64,000 nt of DNA from Thalassospira marina (lineage in GTDB: Bacteria > Pseudomonadota > Alphaproteobacteria > Rhodospirillales > Thalassospiraceae), in contig NZ_CP024199.1 of the NCBI RefSeq assembly GCF_002844375.1, forward strand, positions 1,996,001 to 2,060,000, in the 5' to 3' direction. Below are positions 44,867-53,107 of the stretch, piece by piece. How positions within the stretch are numbered: the first letter of the stretch is position 1; each line of letters opens with the position of its first letter. Under the pieces are notes generated by a model. It searched no databases, had not been told where the DNA came from, and saw only the letters and a list, made by a program, of their open reading frames with translations. A program made the position numbers and the translations under genes.

Positions 44867-45712
44867 ATGGCTTTAAATATCCGCAAGGATCACGCATCCC
44901 GCGCCGTAATCGTGCATGCCGTTTTGCTTAGCTACACATTGATCGCGCTTTATCCGGTGTTTCTGATCCTGATAAACGCCTTCAAATCGCGCAAAGGCAT
45001 TTTCCGCGAACCCATGGCACTGCCTGACAGCAAAACCTTCAGCCTTGATGGGTTCAGCAAGGTTTTGGCCAAGGCCGATTTTGGCACCTACTTTTTCAAC
45101 AGCATTTCGGTAACGGTGGTTACCATCGCTGTTGTGCTGCTGCTTGCGGCTATGGCTGCATGGGCGCTGTCGGAATATAAATTCCCCGGCAATACCGCGC
45201 TTGCCATCTATCTTGCGATTGGCATCATGGTGCCAATTCGCCTGGGTACGGTGTCGATCCTCAGCCTGGTTGTTGATCTGGGGCTGGTCAATACCCTGAG
45301 CGCACTGGTGCTGGTTTATGTGGCGCAGGGGCTGCCGCTGGCGATTTTCATTCTGACGGAATTCATGCATCAAATTCCCAAGGACCTGAAAGAAGCCGCA
45401 CGCTGTGACGGGGTAGGTGAATTCAAGATCTTTTTTGCCATCATCCTGCCGCTGGTGCGCCCGGCTGTGGCAACGGTTGCCGTCTTCACCATGATCCCGA
45501 TCTGGAATGATCTCTGGTTCCCGCTGATCCTCGCACCGGGCGATGGCAAGCAGACCATCACCCTTGGTGTGCAGCAATTCATCGGGCAATACGTGACTGA
45601 CTGGAACGCTGTTCTGGCATCACTCAGCCTCGCAATCATTCCCATCCTGATCCTTTATCTGATTTTCTCCCGCCAACTGATCCGCGGCCTGACATCTGGC
45701 GCAGTGAAGTGA
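44867..45712 (+). CDS. Sugar ABC transporter permease (CUT1, second)
   Basis: A MalG-type permease, about 281 residues, six helices. Seen: VHAVLLSYTLIALYPVFLILINAFKSRKGIF and the EAA loop PKDLKEAARCDGVGEFKIFF followed by ILPLVRP. ATG at 44867 chosen: it follows GAAGGGGG and avoids a 62-base overlap with the first permease that the upstream in-frame start (44792) would force. Confidence 0.92.
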   Translation: MALNIRKDHASRAVIVHAVLLSYTLIALYPVFLILINAFKSRKGIFREPMALPDSKTFSLDGFSKVLAKADFGTYFFNSISVTVVTIAVVLLLAAMAAWALSEYKFPGNTALAIYLAIGIMVPIRLGTVSILSLVVDLGLVNTLSALVLVYVAQGLPLAIFILTEFMHQIPKDLKEAARCDGVGEFKIFFAIILPLVRPAVATVAVFTMIPIWNDLWFPLILAPGDGKQTITLGVQQFIGQYVTDWNAVLASLSLAIIPILILYLIFSRQLIRGLTSGAVK

Positions 45713-45737
45713 TTTACGGGTTACAGGAGCAATTTAA

Positions 45738-46856
45738 ATGGCCGATTTGAAACTGGACCAGATCCGTAAAAGCTATGGCGCGGTTGATGTGCTGCATGGC
45801 ATTGATCTGGATGTAAAAGACGGGGAGTTTGTGGTTTTCGTAGGCCCGTCGGGCTGCGGTAAATCCACCCTGTTGCGAATTATTGCCGGGCTGGAGGATA
45901 TCTCTGGCGGTGACCTTATGATCGGTGGTGATGTTGTAAACAACAAAACCCCCAAGGATCGCGGTATCGCCATGGTGTTTCAGTCCTATGCGCTTTATCC
46001 GCATATGACGGTTTATAAAAACATGGCTTTTGGCCTGAAACTGGCAAAAACCGACAAAGCCGCCCTTGATGAACGGGTGCGCGCCGCCGCATCGATCCTG
46101 CAGCTTGATAAACTTCTGGATCGTCGCCCGTCCGAACTTTCTGGCGGGCAGCGTCAGCGTGTTGCGATTGGCCGGGCGATTGTACGCCAGCCCAAGGTCT
46201 TTTTGTTTGACGAACCGCTTTCAAACCTTGATGCCGCGTTGCGCGTTCAAACACGTATCGAAATTGCCAAGCTGCATCAAAAACTGAAATCTACCATCAT
46301 CTACGTCACCCACGACCAGATCGAAGCCATGACGCTGGCGGATAAGATCGTGGTGATGAATGCCGGGCAGGTAGAGCAGGTGGGTTCACCGATGACACTT
46401 TATCATCATCCGAAAACCCGCTTTGTTGCCGGGTTCATTGGTTCGCCATCAATGAACTTTACCCGTGTCAAAATCACCGCATCAGCCGGCGAAACCGTTA
46501 CCGTGGCAATGCCTGGCGGTGCAACGGCAACGCTGCCATTTTCCGTGCCAGTAGGGGATGTTGGCAAGGAAGTCGAACTGGGCATTCGCCCCGAACATCT
46601 GGAACTGGACCGCGCGGGTGACCTTCCGGTTAATGGCGAGGTTGAAGTTGTCGAGAAACTGGGCGACTCCACCTATCTTTATGTGCGCCTTGAAAACGGT
46701 GACCGCGTAACGTTACGCGCACCGGGCCATAGTCGTGTGAAGATTGGCGAAGTTGTATCGGCCGCGGCCGATGGTGGTGCAGCCCACCTGTTTGATGAAA
46801 ACGGCAAGGCCTATCACAAGGTGAATTGCCCGGCGGAATACAGCGCCGAAGAATAG
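45738..46856 (+). CDS. Sugar ABC transporter ATP-binding protein (MsmK/UgpC type)
   Basis: A 372-residue CUT1 ATPase. Walker A GPSGCGKST, Q-loop VFQSYALYPHMTV, signature LSGGQRQR, Walker B VFLFDEPLSNLDA, switch VTHDQIEAMTLAD, then a C-terminal regulatory TOBE/OB region (~240–370) with GIRPEHLEL. Closes the rightward murQ operon; a terminator follows within 20 bases. Confidence 0.93.
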   Translation: MADLKLDQIRKSYGAVDVLHGIDLDVKDGEFVVFVGPSGCGKSTLLRIIAGLEDISGGDLMIGGDVVNNKTPKDRGIAMVFQSYALYPHMTVYKNMAFGLKLAKTDKAALDERVRAAASILQLDKLLDRRPSELSGGQRQRVAIGRAIVRQPKVFLFDEPLSNLDAALRVQTRIEIAKLHQKLKSTIIYVTHDQIEAMTLADKIVVMNAGQVEQVGSPMTLYHHPKTRFVAGFIGSPSMNFTRVKITASAGETVTVAMPGGATATLPFSVPVGDVGKEVELGIRPEHLELDRAGDLPVNGEVEVVEKLGDSTYLYVRLENGDRVTLRAPGHSRVKIGEVVSAAADGGAAHLFDENGKAYHKVNCPAEYSAEE

Positions 46857-46875
46857 GCACTTTACGACACAGAGC

Positions 46876-46918
46876 AAACGCAAAAGGGTGGTTTAACAGG
46901 CCACCCTTTTTTCGTTTG
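46876..46918 (+). terminator. Terminator closing the murQ–sugar transporter operon
   Basis: CAAACG-AAAAGGGTGG pairs with CCACCCTTTT-CGTTTG, with a T6 run after the inner stem. The rest of the ~300-base gap to 47158 is AT-rich and holds the dyad listed next. Confidence 0.85.
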
Positions 46919-47020
46919 CGTACCCAATCGGCCCATTCGCGCGAGCAAGAGTTTTGTTGCAGAACTTTAACTTGCGATTTGACCTGAAACGTGGCGAAAC
47001 TTGTAACGAAAAGTTCAATA

Positions 47021-47052
47021 GAAAACGAAATTGGTCTTTTTGGTTTCGTTTC
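47021..47052. promoter_or_regulatory. GAAACGAAA-type dyad upstream of the polyamine transporter operon
   Basis: GAAAACGAAA (47021–47030) faces TTTCGTTTC (47044–47052). Two more GAAAC/CGAAA copies lie just upstream (46986–47010). The set looks like an operator cluster 110–175 bases before the binding-protein gene; the regulator is unknown. Confidence 0.4.
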
Positions 47053-47158
47053 AACATAAAATTTGCTGATAATATCATTCAGCGGTGCCTTGCGGGCGGG
47101 TCGCAGGGGCCATGACTGGTGGCAGATTTTGAATTCGTCAACATAGGGGTTCGACACA

Positions 47159-48244
47159 ATGTCTAAAAATACCGGTTCGCTGCGCGCAACCATGCTTGGT
47201 GTTTCTGCGCTTGCAGGTGTTGTCATGCTGGCTGGCGGTGCCCAGGCCGAAGAACTGCGTTTGCTGACCTGGGGTGGTTATGCACCGGACGAAGTTGTTC
47301 AGATGTTTGAAAAGGAAACCGGCATTGATGTCGAAGTTACCCTGTCAAACAACGAAGACATGATTTCGAAACTGCGCGCCACGGGCGGCGGCGGTTTTGA
47401 TCTGGCCCAGCCGTCGCAGGACCGTATTGCTGGCGCCCAGATGGAATATGGCATCTATAAACCGATGGACCTGTCCAAGGTTGATGCAGCAAAATTCATT
47501 CCGTCAATGCTTGCAGCCACCAAATCGAACACCACGGTGGATGGCGAAGTTTACGGCCTGCCGCATGTTTGGGGCACCAGCGGCCTTGTCGTGAACACCA
47601 AAGCGGCACCGGACGTCAAAGATTATACCGATCTTTGCAATGCTTCTGTTTCGGGCAAGGTTTCCTACCGTCTGAAACGTCCGACCCTGATCGGTTTTGC
47701 CTTTGCAATGGGCATGGATCCGTTTGCGGCTTATGGCGACGAAGCCAAATATCAGGAAATCCTTGATAAAGTTCAGGAAAAGCTGATCGAATGCAAACCG
47801 AACGTCAAAACCTACTGGGAAGGCGGCGATGCGCTGTTGAACCTGGTGCGTTCGGGCGAAGTTGTCGCAGCCATGGCATGGGATACCGGCGGCTGGAAGC
47901 TTAATAACGATAATGCCGACATTACCTTTGTTGCGCCCAAATCTGGTGCCCTTGGCTGGGTTGATACCTTTGCCCTGCCGCGCAAATCGGCCAACGAAGA
48001 TGCCGCATACAAATGGATCAACTTTGTCATGCAGCCTGAAATTGCCGCCAAAATCACCGCAAGTGCTGGCAACTTCACCGCATCCAAGGGTGCAGACGAA
48101 TTTGCCGAAGGCAAGCTGAAAGCCCAGTTCCAGAACAGCTTCCCGCAGGAAGCCCTTGATAACATCAAATGGTATCCGCCGGTTCCTGCCGGTCTGGAAA
48201 CCCTTGAAGGCAAGGTTCTGGACCGCGTTAAAGCTGCCCAGTAA
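47159..48244 (+). CDS. Spermidine/putrescine-type ABC transporter substrate-binding protein
   Basis: A 361-residue periplasmic protein of the PotD/PotF family. The signal peptide ends near AQA-EEL (~residue 30). Mature start LRLLTWGGYAPDEVVQMFEKETG has the family's 'n..W..Y' opening. Further: LPHVWGTSGLVVNTK and VVAAMAWDTGGWKLNN. Close relatives bind polyamines or other cationic or opine-like ligands, so the substrate is only probable. Followed by potA-, potB- and potC-like genes. Confidence 0.88.
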   Translation: MSKNTGSLRATMLGVSALAGVVMLAGGAQAEELRLLTWGGYAPDEVVQMFEKETGIDVEVTLSNNEDMISKLRATGGGGFDLAQPSQDRIAGAQMEYGIYKPMDLSKVDAAKFIPSMLAATKSNTTVDGEVYGLPHVWGTSGLVVNTKAAPDVKDYTDLCNASVSGKVSYRLKRPTLIGFAFAMGMDPFAAYGDEAKYQEILDKVQEKLIECKPNVKTYWEGGDALLNLVRSGEVVAAMAWDTGGWKLNNDNADITFVAPKSGALGWVDTFALPRKSANEDAAYKWINFVMQPEIAAKITASAGNFTASKGADEFAEGKLKAQFQNSFPQEALDNIKWYPPVPAGLETLEGKVLDRVKAAQ

Positions 48245-48255
48245 TAAAGCCTGAA

Positions 48256-48300
48256 ATGGCATCCCCGGACAACGCGCCGGGGATGCCATATTTATTTATG
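48256..48300 (+). terminator. Strong stem-loop after the polyamine-type binding protein gene
   Basis: ATGGCATCCCCGG pairs with CCGGGGATGCCAT (13 bp perfect), followed by ATTTATTTAT. Likely partial termination or mRNA protection between the binding protein and transporter genes. Confidence 0.65.
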
Positions 48301-48365
48301 CCAATCGCTTATGGGCGATTTTTCACATTAAAAATTAAAATAATTCAGGTTAGTTCGGGGTAATC

Positions 48366-49532
48366 ATGGCCGACCAGTTTGATTTGGAATGCCGCGACGT
48401 TATCAAAACTTTTGGCCAGTTCACGGCTGTTGATCAGGTATCATTGGCGATCCCGAAAGGATCGTTTTTTTCCATTCTGGGGCCAAGTGGCTGCGGCAAA
48501 ACAACCCTGTTGCGCATGCTTGCCGGCTTCATTGAACCAACGGCTGGCGATATCCTGATCAAGGGAAAATCGGTTCTGGGTGTTGCGCCCAACCGCCGCC
48601 CGGTGAATATGGTGTTTCAGCACCTGGCATTATTCCCAATGATGAATGTGGCCGAAAACGTTGCCTATGGTTTGCGCCGCCGCGGCGTGGACCGTGCAAC
48701 CTGCGACCGCAAAGTCAGCGAAACACTGGCTCGTGTTGGCTTGCCTGATGCCGGGCCAAAGCAGGTCAGCCAGCTTTCTGGCGGGCAAAAGCAGCGTATC
48801 GCCATTGCGCGCTGCCTGGTGCTTGAACCAGCAGTGCTGCTGCTTGACGAACCTTTGGGCGCGCTTGACCTTAAATTGCGCGAACATATGAAGGTCGAAC
48901 TCAAGCAACTGCAGCATGAAATCGGCACAACCTTCGTTTACATCACCCATGACCAGTCCGAAGCTCTGGTAATGTCTGATCAGGTTGCCGTTATGAATGC
49001 CGGCCGGTTTGAACAGGTTGGCACGCCACAGGAACTTTATTATCAGCCGCAAACGCCATTTGTTGCTGGCTTTGTCGGCGAAAGCAACCGATGGCAGGGT
49101 TCAATTGAAACCATTGTCGATGGACAGGCGGTGATCCGCCTTCAAAGCGGCGGTGTTATTTATGCTGTCATTGACGCAGCAGGCGCATCCGCATTGCCAA
49201 CCGGCAAGCTGGTTGATGTATTTGTCCGTCCCGAAGCCATCAGCATTGAACGCGAGGGGCAGGGACAGATGCAGGGAAGTACGCAGGAGCCGGGCACCAA
49301 TACCATGCAGGGCCGGGTTGAAAACCTGCTGTTTAACGGTGCCGCCAGCAGCGTGCAGCTTAAGGAAGTAACCACGGGTCATGAAATGAATGTGGCACTA
49401 CCGCAAACCGGCGCCTTTGCCGATTTGCGGCCCGGTGACATTCTTGAACTTGGCTGGAAAGCCAGCCAGACCAAATGTTTCCCGGCTGCAGGCAATGCGC
49501 AACCGGCCAAATCGGGCGAGGCCGCCGCATGA
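48366..49532 (+). CDS. potA: Spermidine/putrescine-type ABC transporter ATP-binding protein
   Basis: A 388-residue importer ATPase. Walker A GPSGCGKTT, Q-loop VFQHLALFPMMNV, signature LSGGQKQR, Walker B VLLLDEPLGALDL, switch ITHDQSEALVMSD. The C-terminal TOBE-type domain (~240–375) fits PotA. Its TGA overlaps the ATG of the next gene. Confidence 0.9.
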   Translation: MADQFDLECRDVIKTFGQFTAVDQVSLAIPKGSFFSILGPSGCGKTTLLRMLAGFIEPTAGDILIKGKSVLGVAPNRRPVNMVFQHLALFPMMNVAENVAYGLRRRGVDRATCDRKVSETLARVGLPDAGPKQVSQLSGGQKQRIAIARCLVLEPAVLLLDEPLGALDLKLREHMKVELKQLQHEIGTTFVYITHDQSEALVMSDQVAVMNAGRFEQVGTPQELYYQPQTPFVAGFVGESNRWQGSIETIVDGQAVIRLQSGGVIYAVIDAAGASALPTGKLVDVFVRPEAISIEREGQGQMQGSTQEPGTNTMQGRVENLLFNGAASSVQLKEVTTGHEMNVALPQTGAFADLRPGDILELGWKASQTKCFPAAGNAQPAKSGEAAA

Positions 49533-50410
49533 GCAACCCGTCAGGCTCCCTTACCGGAAATGGCCTGAAGCTTGGTGTATTGCTGATGGCAACACCCTTG
49601 CTGCTATGGCTGATCCTTCTTGTGTTGCTGCCGCATCTTGACCTGTTGATGGTCTCGCTGCGCGAACGCATTTCCTATGGCAAATATGAATTCAGCTTTG
49701 CCAATTACATCGAATTTTTTACCGAACCCCTTTACTGGAACACCTATGTTCGAACCGCCACAATGTCGATTTTGGCAACGGCGCTGACATTGGTGATCGG
49801 CTTTCCTGTGTCCTATTACATCGCCAAGGTGATGCGGGGCAGGGCAAAGAATGTGCTGTTCTTGCTGTGTCTTATTCCGTTTTGGGTCAGCGAGCTGGTG
49901 CGCACCTTTGGTTGGATGATCCTGCTGCGGGAAAGCGGCGTCATCAGCCATTTCCTGCAATGGTCGGGGCTGGTCGATGGGCCGGTCGAACTGCTTTATA
50001 ACGATGTCACCATTATGGTCGGGCTGGTTTATACGTCCATGCTGTTCATGGTGGTGCCACTGGTTTCCGTACTGGACAGCCTTGATGACAGCCTTATCGA
50101 GGCCGGATACGACCTTGGCGGCAATGCCTTTACCGTCACACGCGATATTGTCATTCCCCATGCGATGCCGGGCATTGCATCGGGCTGTATCGTTGTTTTC
50201 ATGCTGACCCTAGGAAACTATCTGACGCCAACTCTTTTGGGCGGCAAAAGCAGCCTGTGGTTCACCGAACAGATCTATACCCAGTTCATTACCCGCTTTA
50301 ACTGGGAATCAGGTTCGGCTTTCGGGTTCCTGTTGCTGGTGTTGTCCTCGTTGATTGTCTGGCTGGGCTTGAAGCTTAGCCGTCAGACATTGTCAGATAC
50401 CGTGGGTTAA
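49529..50410 (+). CDS. potB: Spermidine/putrescine-type ABC transporter permease (PotB-like)
   Basis: About 293 residues, six helices. Seen: PLLLWLILLVLLPHLDLLMVSL, the conserved FVSELVRT-type segment (IPFWVSELVRTFGWMILL), and the EAA loop DDSLIEAGYDLGGNAFTVTRD with IPHAMPG. ATG at 49529 forms an ATGA overlap with potA; an upstream in-frame start would lie well inside potA. Confidence 0.9.
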   Translation: MSNPSGSLTGNGLKLGVLLMATPLLLWLILLVLLPHLDLLMVSLRERISYGKYEFSFANYIEFFTEPLYWNTYVRTATMSILATALTLVIGFPVSYYIAKVMRGRAKNVLFLLCLIPFWVSELVRTFGWMILLRESGVISHFLQWSGLVDGPVELLYNDVTIMVGLVYTSMLFMVVPLVSVLDSLDDSLIEAGYDLGGNAFTVTRDIVIPHAMPGIASGCIVVFMLTLGNYLTPTLLGGKSSLWFTEQIYTQFITRFNWESGSAFGFLLLVLSSLIVWLGLKLSRQTLSDTVG

Positions 50411-50419
50411 GGGGGCATC

Positions 50420-51283
50420 ATGATACCATCCATTCCCCAGCCGCGTTTCGCCAAGGGCCTTTATGGGGCCTATGTGACGCTGTTTTTCATCTATCTTGCC
50501 GCCCCACTGGTCGTTGTTGGTGTGTTTGCCTTTAACGACAGCCTGTTTCCCTCCATGCCATGGGAAGGGGGCACGCTTGCCTGGTTCTTTGGCGACAAAG
50601 ATCCCTATATCGGCATTTTCCACGATGGTACGCTTTTGCGCAGTGTGGGCACATCGGCCTTTGTTGCCTTTTGGGTAACGTTGCTGTCGGTAACGGTTGG
50701 CACCTGCAACGCGTTTTTGTTTGAACGCGGCAAGTTCCCCGGCAAAAACCTGCTTTATATGGTCGCAATTTCGCCGCTGGTGATCCCCGGTGTTATTCTG
50801 GGTATCTCGATCCTGGTGTTTTCAAATGCCATTGCCAACGGCATCGAAGAGGCATTGGGCTGGGACTGGGATTTTCTGCGTCCCGGTTTGTTTTTGGTGA
50901 TTTTGGGCCAGTTTGCCTTCGTCACCACCATCACCACGCTGATCATTTCGGCACGGTTGCGCAAATTTGACCTGACCCTGGAAGAAGCCGCCCTTAATTT
51001 GGGGGCAACACGGGCTGATGCCATTCGCACCATCACGATCCCGTTTTTAAAACCCGCCCTGATCGGGGCGGCCATCGTGTCGTTTCTGATGTCGTTTGAA
51101 AACTTCAATACGACATTGATGCTGGTGGGTTCGGATGCGCCGCTGACCATTGCGATGTTTGACCGGCTCAAACAGGGGTCAACACCAGTGCTAAATGCGC
51201 TGTCGCTGCTGTTGATGGTGGTTTCAGGGGGGCTGGCACTTCTGTCCGTGTTTGCCCAGCGCGACAAGCAGATAAAAGACTGA
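50420..51283 (+). CDS. potC: Spermidine/putrescine-type ABC transporter permease (PotC-like)
   Basis: 287 residues, six helices. Seen: GAYVTLFFIYLAAPLVVVGVFAFNDS, and the EAA loop DLTLEEAALNLGATRADAIRT with ITIPFLKPA. SFENFNTTLMLVG is the usual PotC C-terminal element. Nine bases after potB. A terminator follows. Confidence 0.9.
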   Translation: MIPSIPQPRFAKGLYGAYVTLFFIYLAAPLVVVGVFAFNDSLFPSMPWEGGTLAWFFGDKDPYIGIFHDGTLLRSVGTSAFVAFWVTLLSVTVGTCNAFLFERGKFPGKNLLYMVAISPLVIPGVILGISILVFSNAIANGIEEALGWDWDFLRPGLFLVILGQFAFVTTITTLIISARLRKFDLTLEEAALNLGATRADAIRTITIPFLKPALIGAAIVSFLMSFENFNTTLMLVGSDAPLTIAMFDRLKQGSTPVLNALSLLLMVVSGGLALLSVFAQRDKQIKD

Positions 51284-51324
51284 TCACACAAGTCTAAAAC
51301 CATTTCAAAATGAACATCGCAAGG

Positions 51325-51354
51325 AAAGGCGGCCAGTTGGCTGCCTTTTCTTTT
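51325..51354 (+). terminator. Terminator after the polyamine-type transporter operon
   Basis: AAAGGCGGCC pairs with GGCTGCCTTT (one wobble, 4-nt loop), followed by TTCTTTT. Confidence 0.75.
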
Positions 51355-51394
51355 GGTGATTCGATGTTGATATGAAAATGTATGAAATGCATTC

Positions 51395-51412
51395 CTGTCA
51401 TTCAACTATAAA
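51395..51412 (+). promoter_or_regulatory. Pho-box-like sequence upstream of ugpB (weak)
   Basis: CTGTCAT-TCAA-CTATAAA follows the PhoB box pattern (CTGTCAT repeated with an 11-base period): the first repeat is perfect, the second matches at 4 of 7 positions. E. coli ugp is PhoB-controlled, which makes it worth testing. Confidence 0.35.
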
Positions 51413-51558
51413 GTGATTTTGCGGTTTTGAGTACGGTTTCGACCCATATTTCCCCAGTGTTTCAATAGTGTGACATCTTTAAATAGTGATGTTTTTGATG
51501 TTGACTGAACCAAAAATACGCTCGCGAAAATTCACTTTCCGATCAAATGAAAATTAAT

Positions 51559-51583
51559 GTTCATTTTATGTATTAAAATGAAC
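51559..51583. promoter_or_regulatory. GlpR-like operator dyad upstream of ugpB
   Basis: A perfect 10-bp inverted repeat, GTTCATTTTA and TAAAATGAAC, with a 5-base centre. With flanking bases the left arm reads AATGTTCA, close to the E. coli GlpR half-site (ATGTTCG). The ~443-base gap 51284–51726 also holds the terminator and Pho-box-like site; otherwise it is AT-rich leader. Confidence 0.55.
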
Positions 51584-51726
51584 GTGAAATCTGTTTCAAA
51601 CATAAGTTTCCGAAAACTGTCACTTGAGTGAATGGCCACTGCATTGGAAAAAACATGCGTGTTGCTTGGTCTGGCAGAGGGCAGGCCAAAGCAGGCGATT
51701 TATTTCATTTGGGAGTTCACAGAATC

Positions 51727-53028
51727 ATGTTTCGCAAAACGCTGATGGCGGCAGCAGCGCTGTTTGCAATGGCAAATACGGCCAGTGCAGCAACTGAAAT
51801 CACCTGGTGGCATGCCATGGACGGCGCCCTTGGTGATGTCGTTAATCATATTGCTGATGATTTCAACAACAGCCAGTCCGAATACAAGGTCGTTCCGATC
51901 AACAAGGGTGGCTATGAAGACACGATGACTGCCGGCATCGCAGCGTTCCGCGCGAAAAACCAGCCGAACATCATCCAGATCTTTGACGCCGGTGCAGCAA
52001 CCATCATCAACGCCAAAGGCGCTGTTTATCCGGTTCAGGACCTGCTCGAAAAATACGGCTCGAAATTCGACATCAACGACTACATCCCGGGTGTTCGTTA
52101 TTTCTATGCTGACTCCGCTGGCAAAATGATCGGCATGCCGTTCAACAGCTCGACCCCGCTTCTGTATTTCAACAAGGATGCCCTGGCAAAAGCCGGTATT
52201 CAGAACCCGCCGAAAACCTGGCAGGAATTTGAAGAAATGGCACCGAAGCTGAAAGAAGCCGGTTACGAAGGTCTGGCTGAATCGCACAGCCCCTGGATCT
52301 TCTTTGAAAACTTCATGTCGCGTCACAACCTGCAGATGGCAACCGCCAATAACGGTTATGACAGCACCGATGTCGAACTTCTTTACAACAATGAAGACCT
52401 GAAAAATCATTGGAAGAAGATGAAGGAATGGAAGGACGCAGGCTATTTCGGTTATTATGGCCGCGCCTGGGGTGCTAACCAGGATGCCTTCCTGCAGCAG
52501 AAAGCAGCTATGTGGCTGGGTTCGTCAGGTTCGTTTGGTGGCCTGCGCAAAAGTGCGACCTTTGATTTCGGCACCTCGACCCTTCCTTACTGGAAAGGCG
52601 TTGGCGATGCACCGAAAAGCACCTTTATCGGTGGCGCTTCGCTGTTTGCATTCTCCGGTCATTCTGACGAAGAAAACAAAGGCGTTGCCGCATTCTTCGA
52701 ATTCCTGACCAAACCGGAAACCCAGTATTACTGGCACAAGGAAACCGGTTACGTTCCGATCACCACCGCGGCCTATGATCTGGCCAAAAAAGACGGCTAC
52801 TACAAAGAAAGCCCGGATGCAGAAGTTGGCATCCAGCAGCTTTCCGAAGAAGGTGGCAAATGGACCAAAGGCTATCGTCTTGGTTTCTATGTCCAGATCC
52901 GTGAAGTGATCTACAGCGAAGTCGACAAAATGATGAACGGCGAAGAAACCGTTGATCAGGCTTTCGACGTAATCGAAACCGAAGGCAACAAGCTGCTGAA
53001 GCGTTTCCACGACACCTACAGCAACTAA
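51727..53028 (+). CDS. ugpB: sn-Glycerol-3-phosphate ABC transporter substrate-binding protein
   Basis: A 433-residue periplasmic protein (E. coli UgpB 438). The signal peptide is cleaved near ASA-ATE (~residue 21). The mature protein tracks UgpB closely: ITWWHAMDGALGDVVN, TAGIAAFRAKNQPNIIQI, MPFNSSTPLLYFNKDAL, FIGGASLFAF, WHKETGYVPITTAAYDL, KGYRLGFYVQIR. It binds glycerol-3-phosphate and glycerophosphodiesters in E. coli. ATG at 51727 starts the signal peptide; the frame is open to 51628. Order ugpB–ugpA–ugpE–ugpC matches E. coli. Confidence 0.94.
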   Translation: MFRKTLMAAAALFAMANTASAATEITWWHAMDGALGDVVNHIADDFNNSQSEYKVVPINKGGYEDTMTAGIAAFRAKNQPNIIQIFDAGAATIINAKGAVYPVQDLLEKYGSKFDINDYIPGVRYFYADSAGKMIGMPFNSSTPLLYFNKDALAKAGIQNPPKTWQEFEEMAPKLKEAGYEGLAESHSPWIFFENFMSRHNLQMATANNGYDSTDVELLYNNEDLKNHWKKMKEWKDAGYFGYYGRAWGANQDAFLQQKAAMWLGSSGSFGGLRKSATFDFGTSTLPYWKGVGDAPKSTFIGGASLFAFSGHSDEENKGVAAFFEFLTKPETQYYWHKETGYVPITTAAYDLAKKDGYYKESPDAEVGIQQLSEEGGKWTKGYRLGFYVQIREVIYSEVDKMMNGEETVDQAFDVIETEGNKLLKRFHDTYSN

Positions 53029-53040
53029 TCATTCTTGCGG

Positions 53041-53075
53041 GGCAGGGCGGCGCTTATCGTCGCCCTGCCTTTTTG
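53041..53075 (+). terminator. Hairpin with U-tract between ugpB and ugpA
   Basis: GGCAGGGCG pairs with CGCCCTGCC, followed by TTTTTGG. Placed inside the operon it should reduce permease expression relative to the binding protein. Confidence 0.7.
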
Positions 53076-53107
53076 GTTTTCCAGTTTCCTTCAGGCCGAT
53101 ATCCGTC

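Noticed and set aside
51613..51626. Second CTGTCAC near the ugpB leader as another Pho box
   Set aside because: The required second repeat at the 11-base period is absent on either side.
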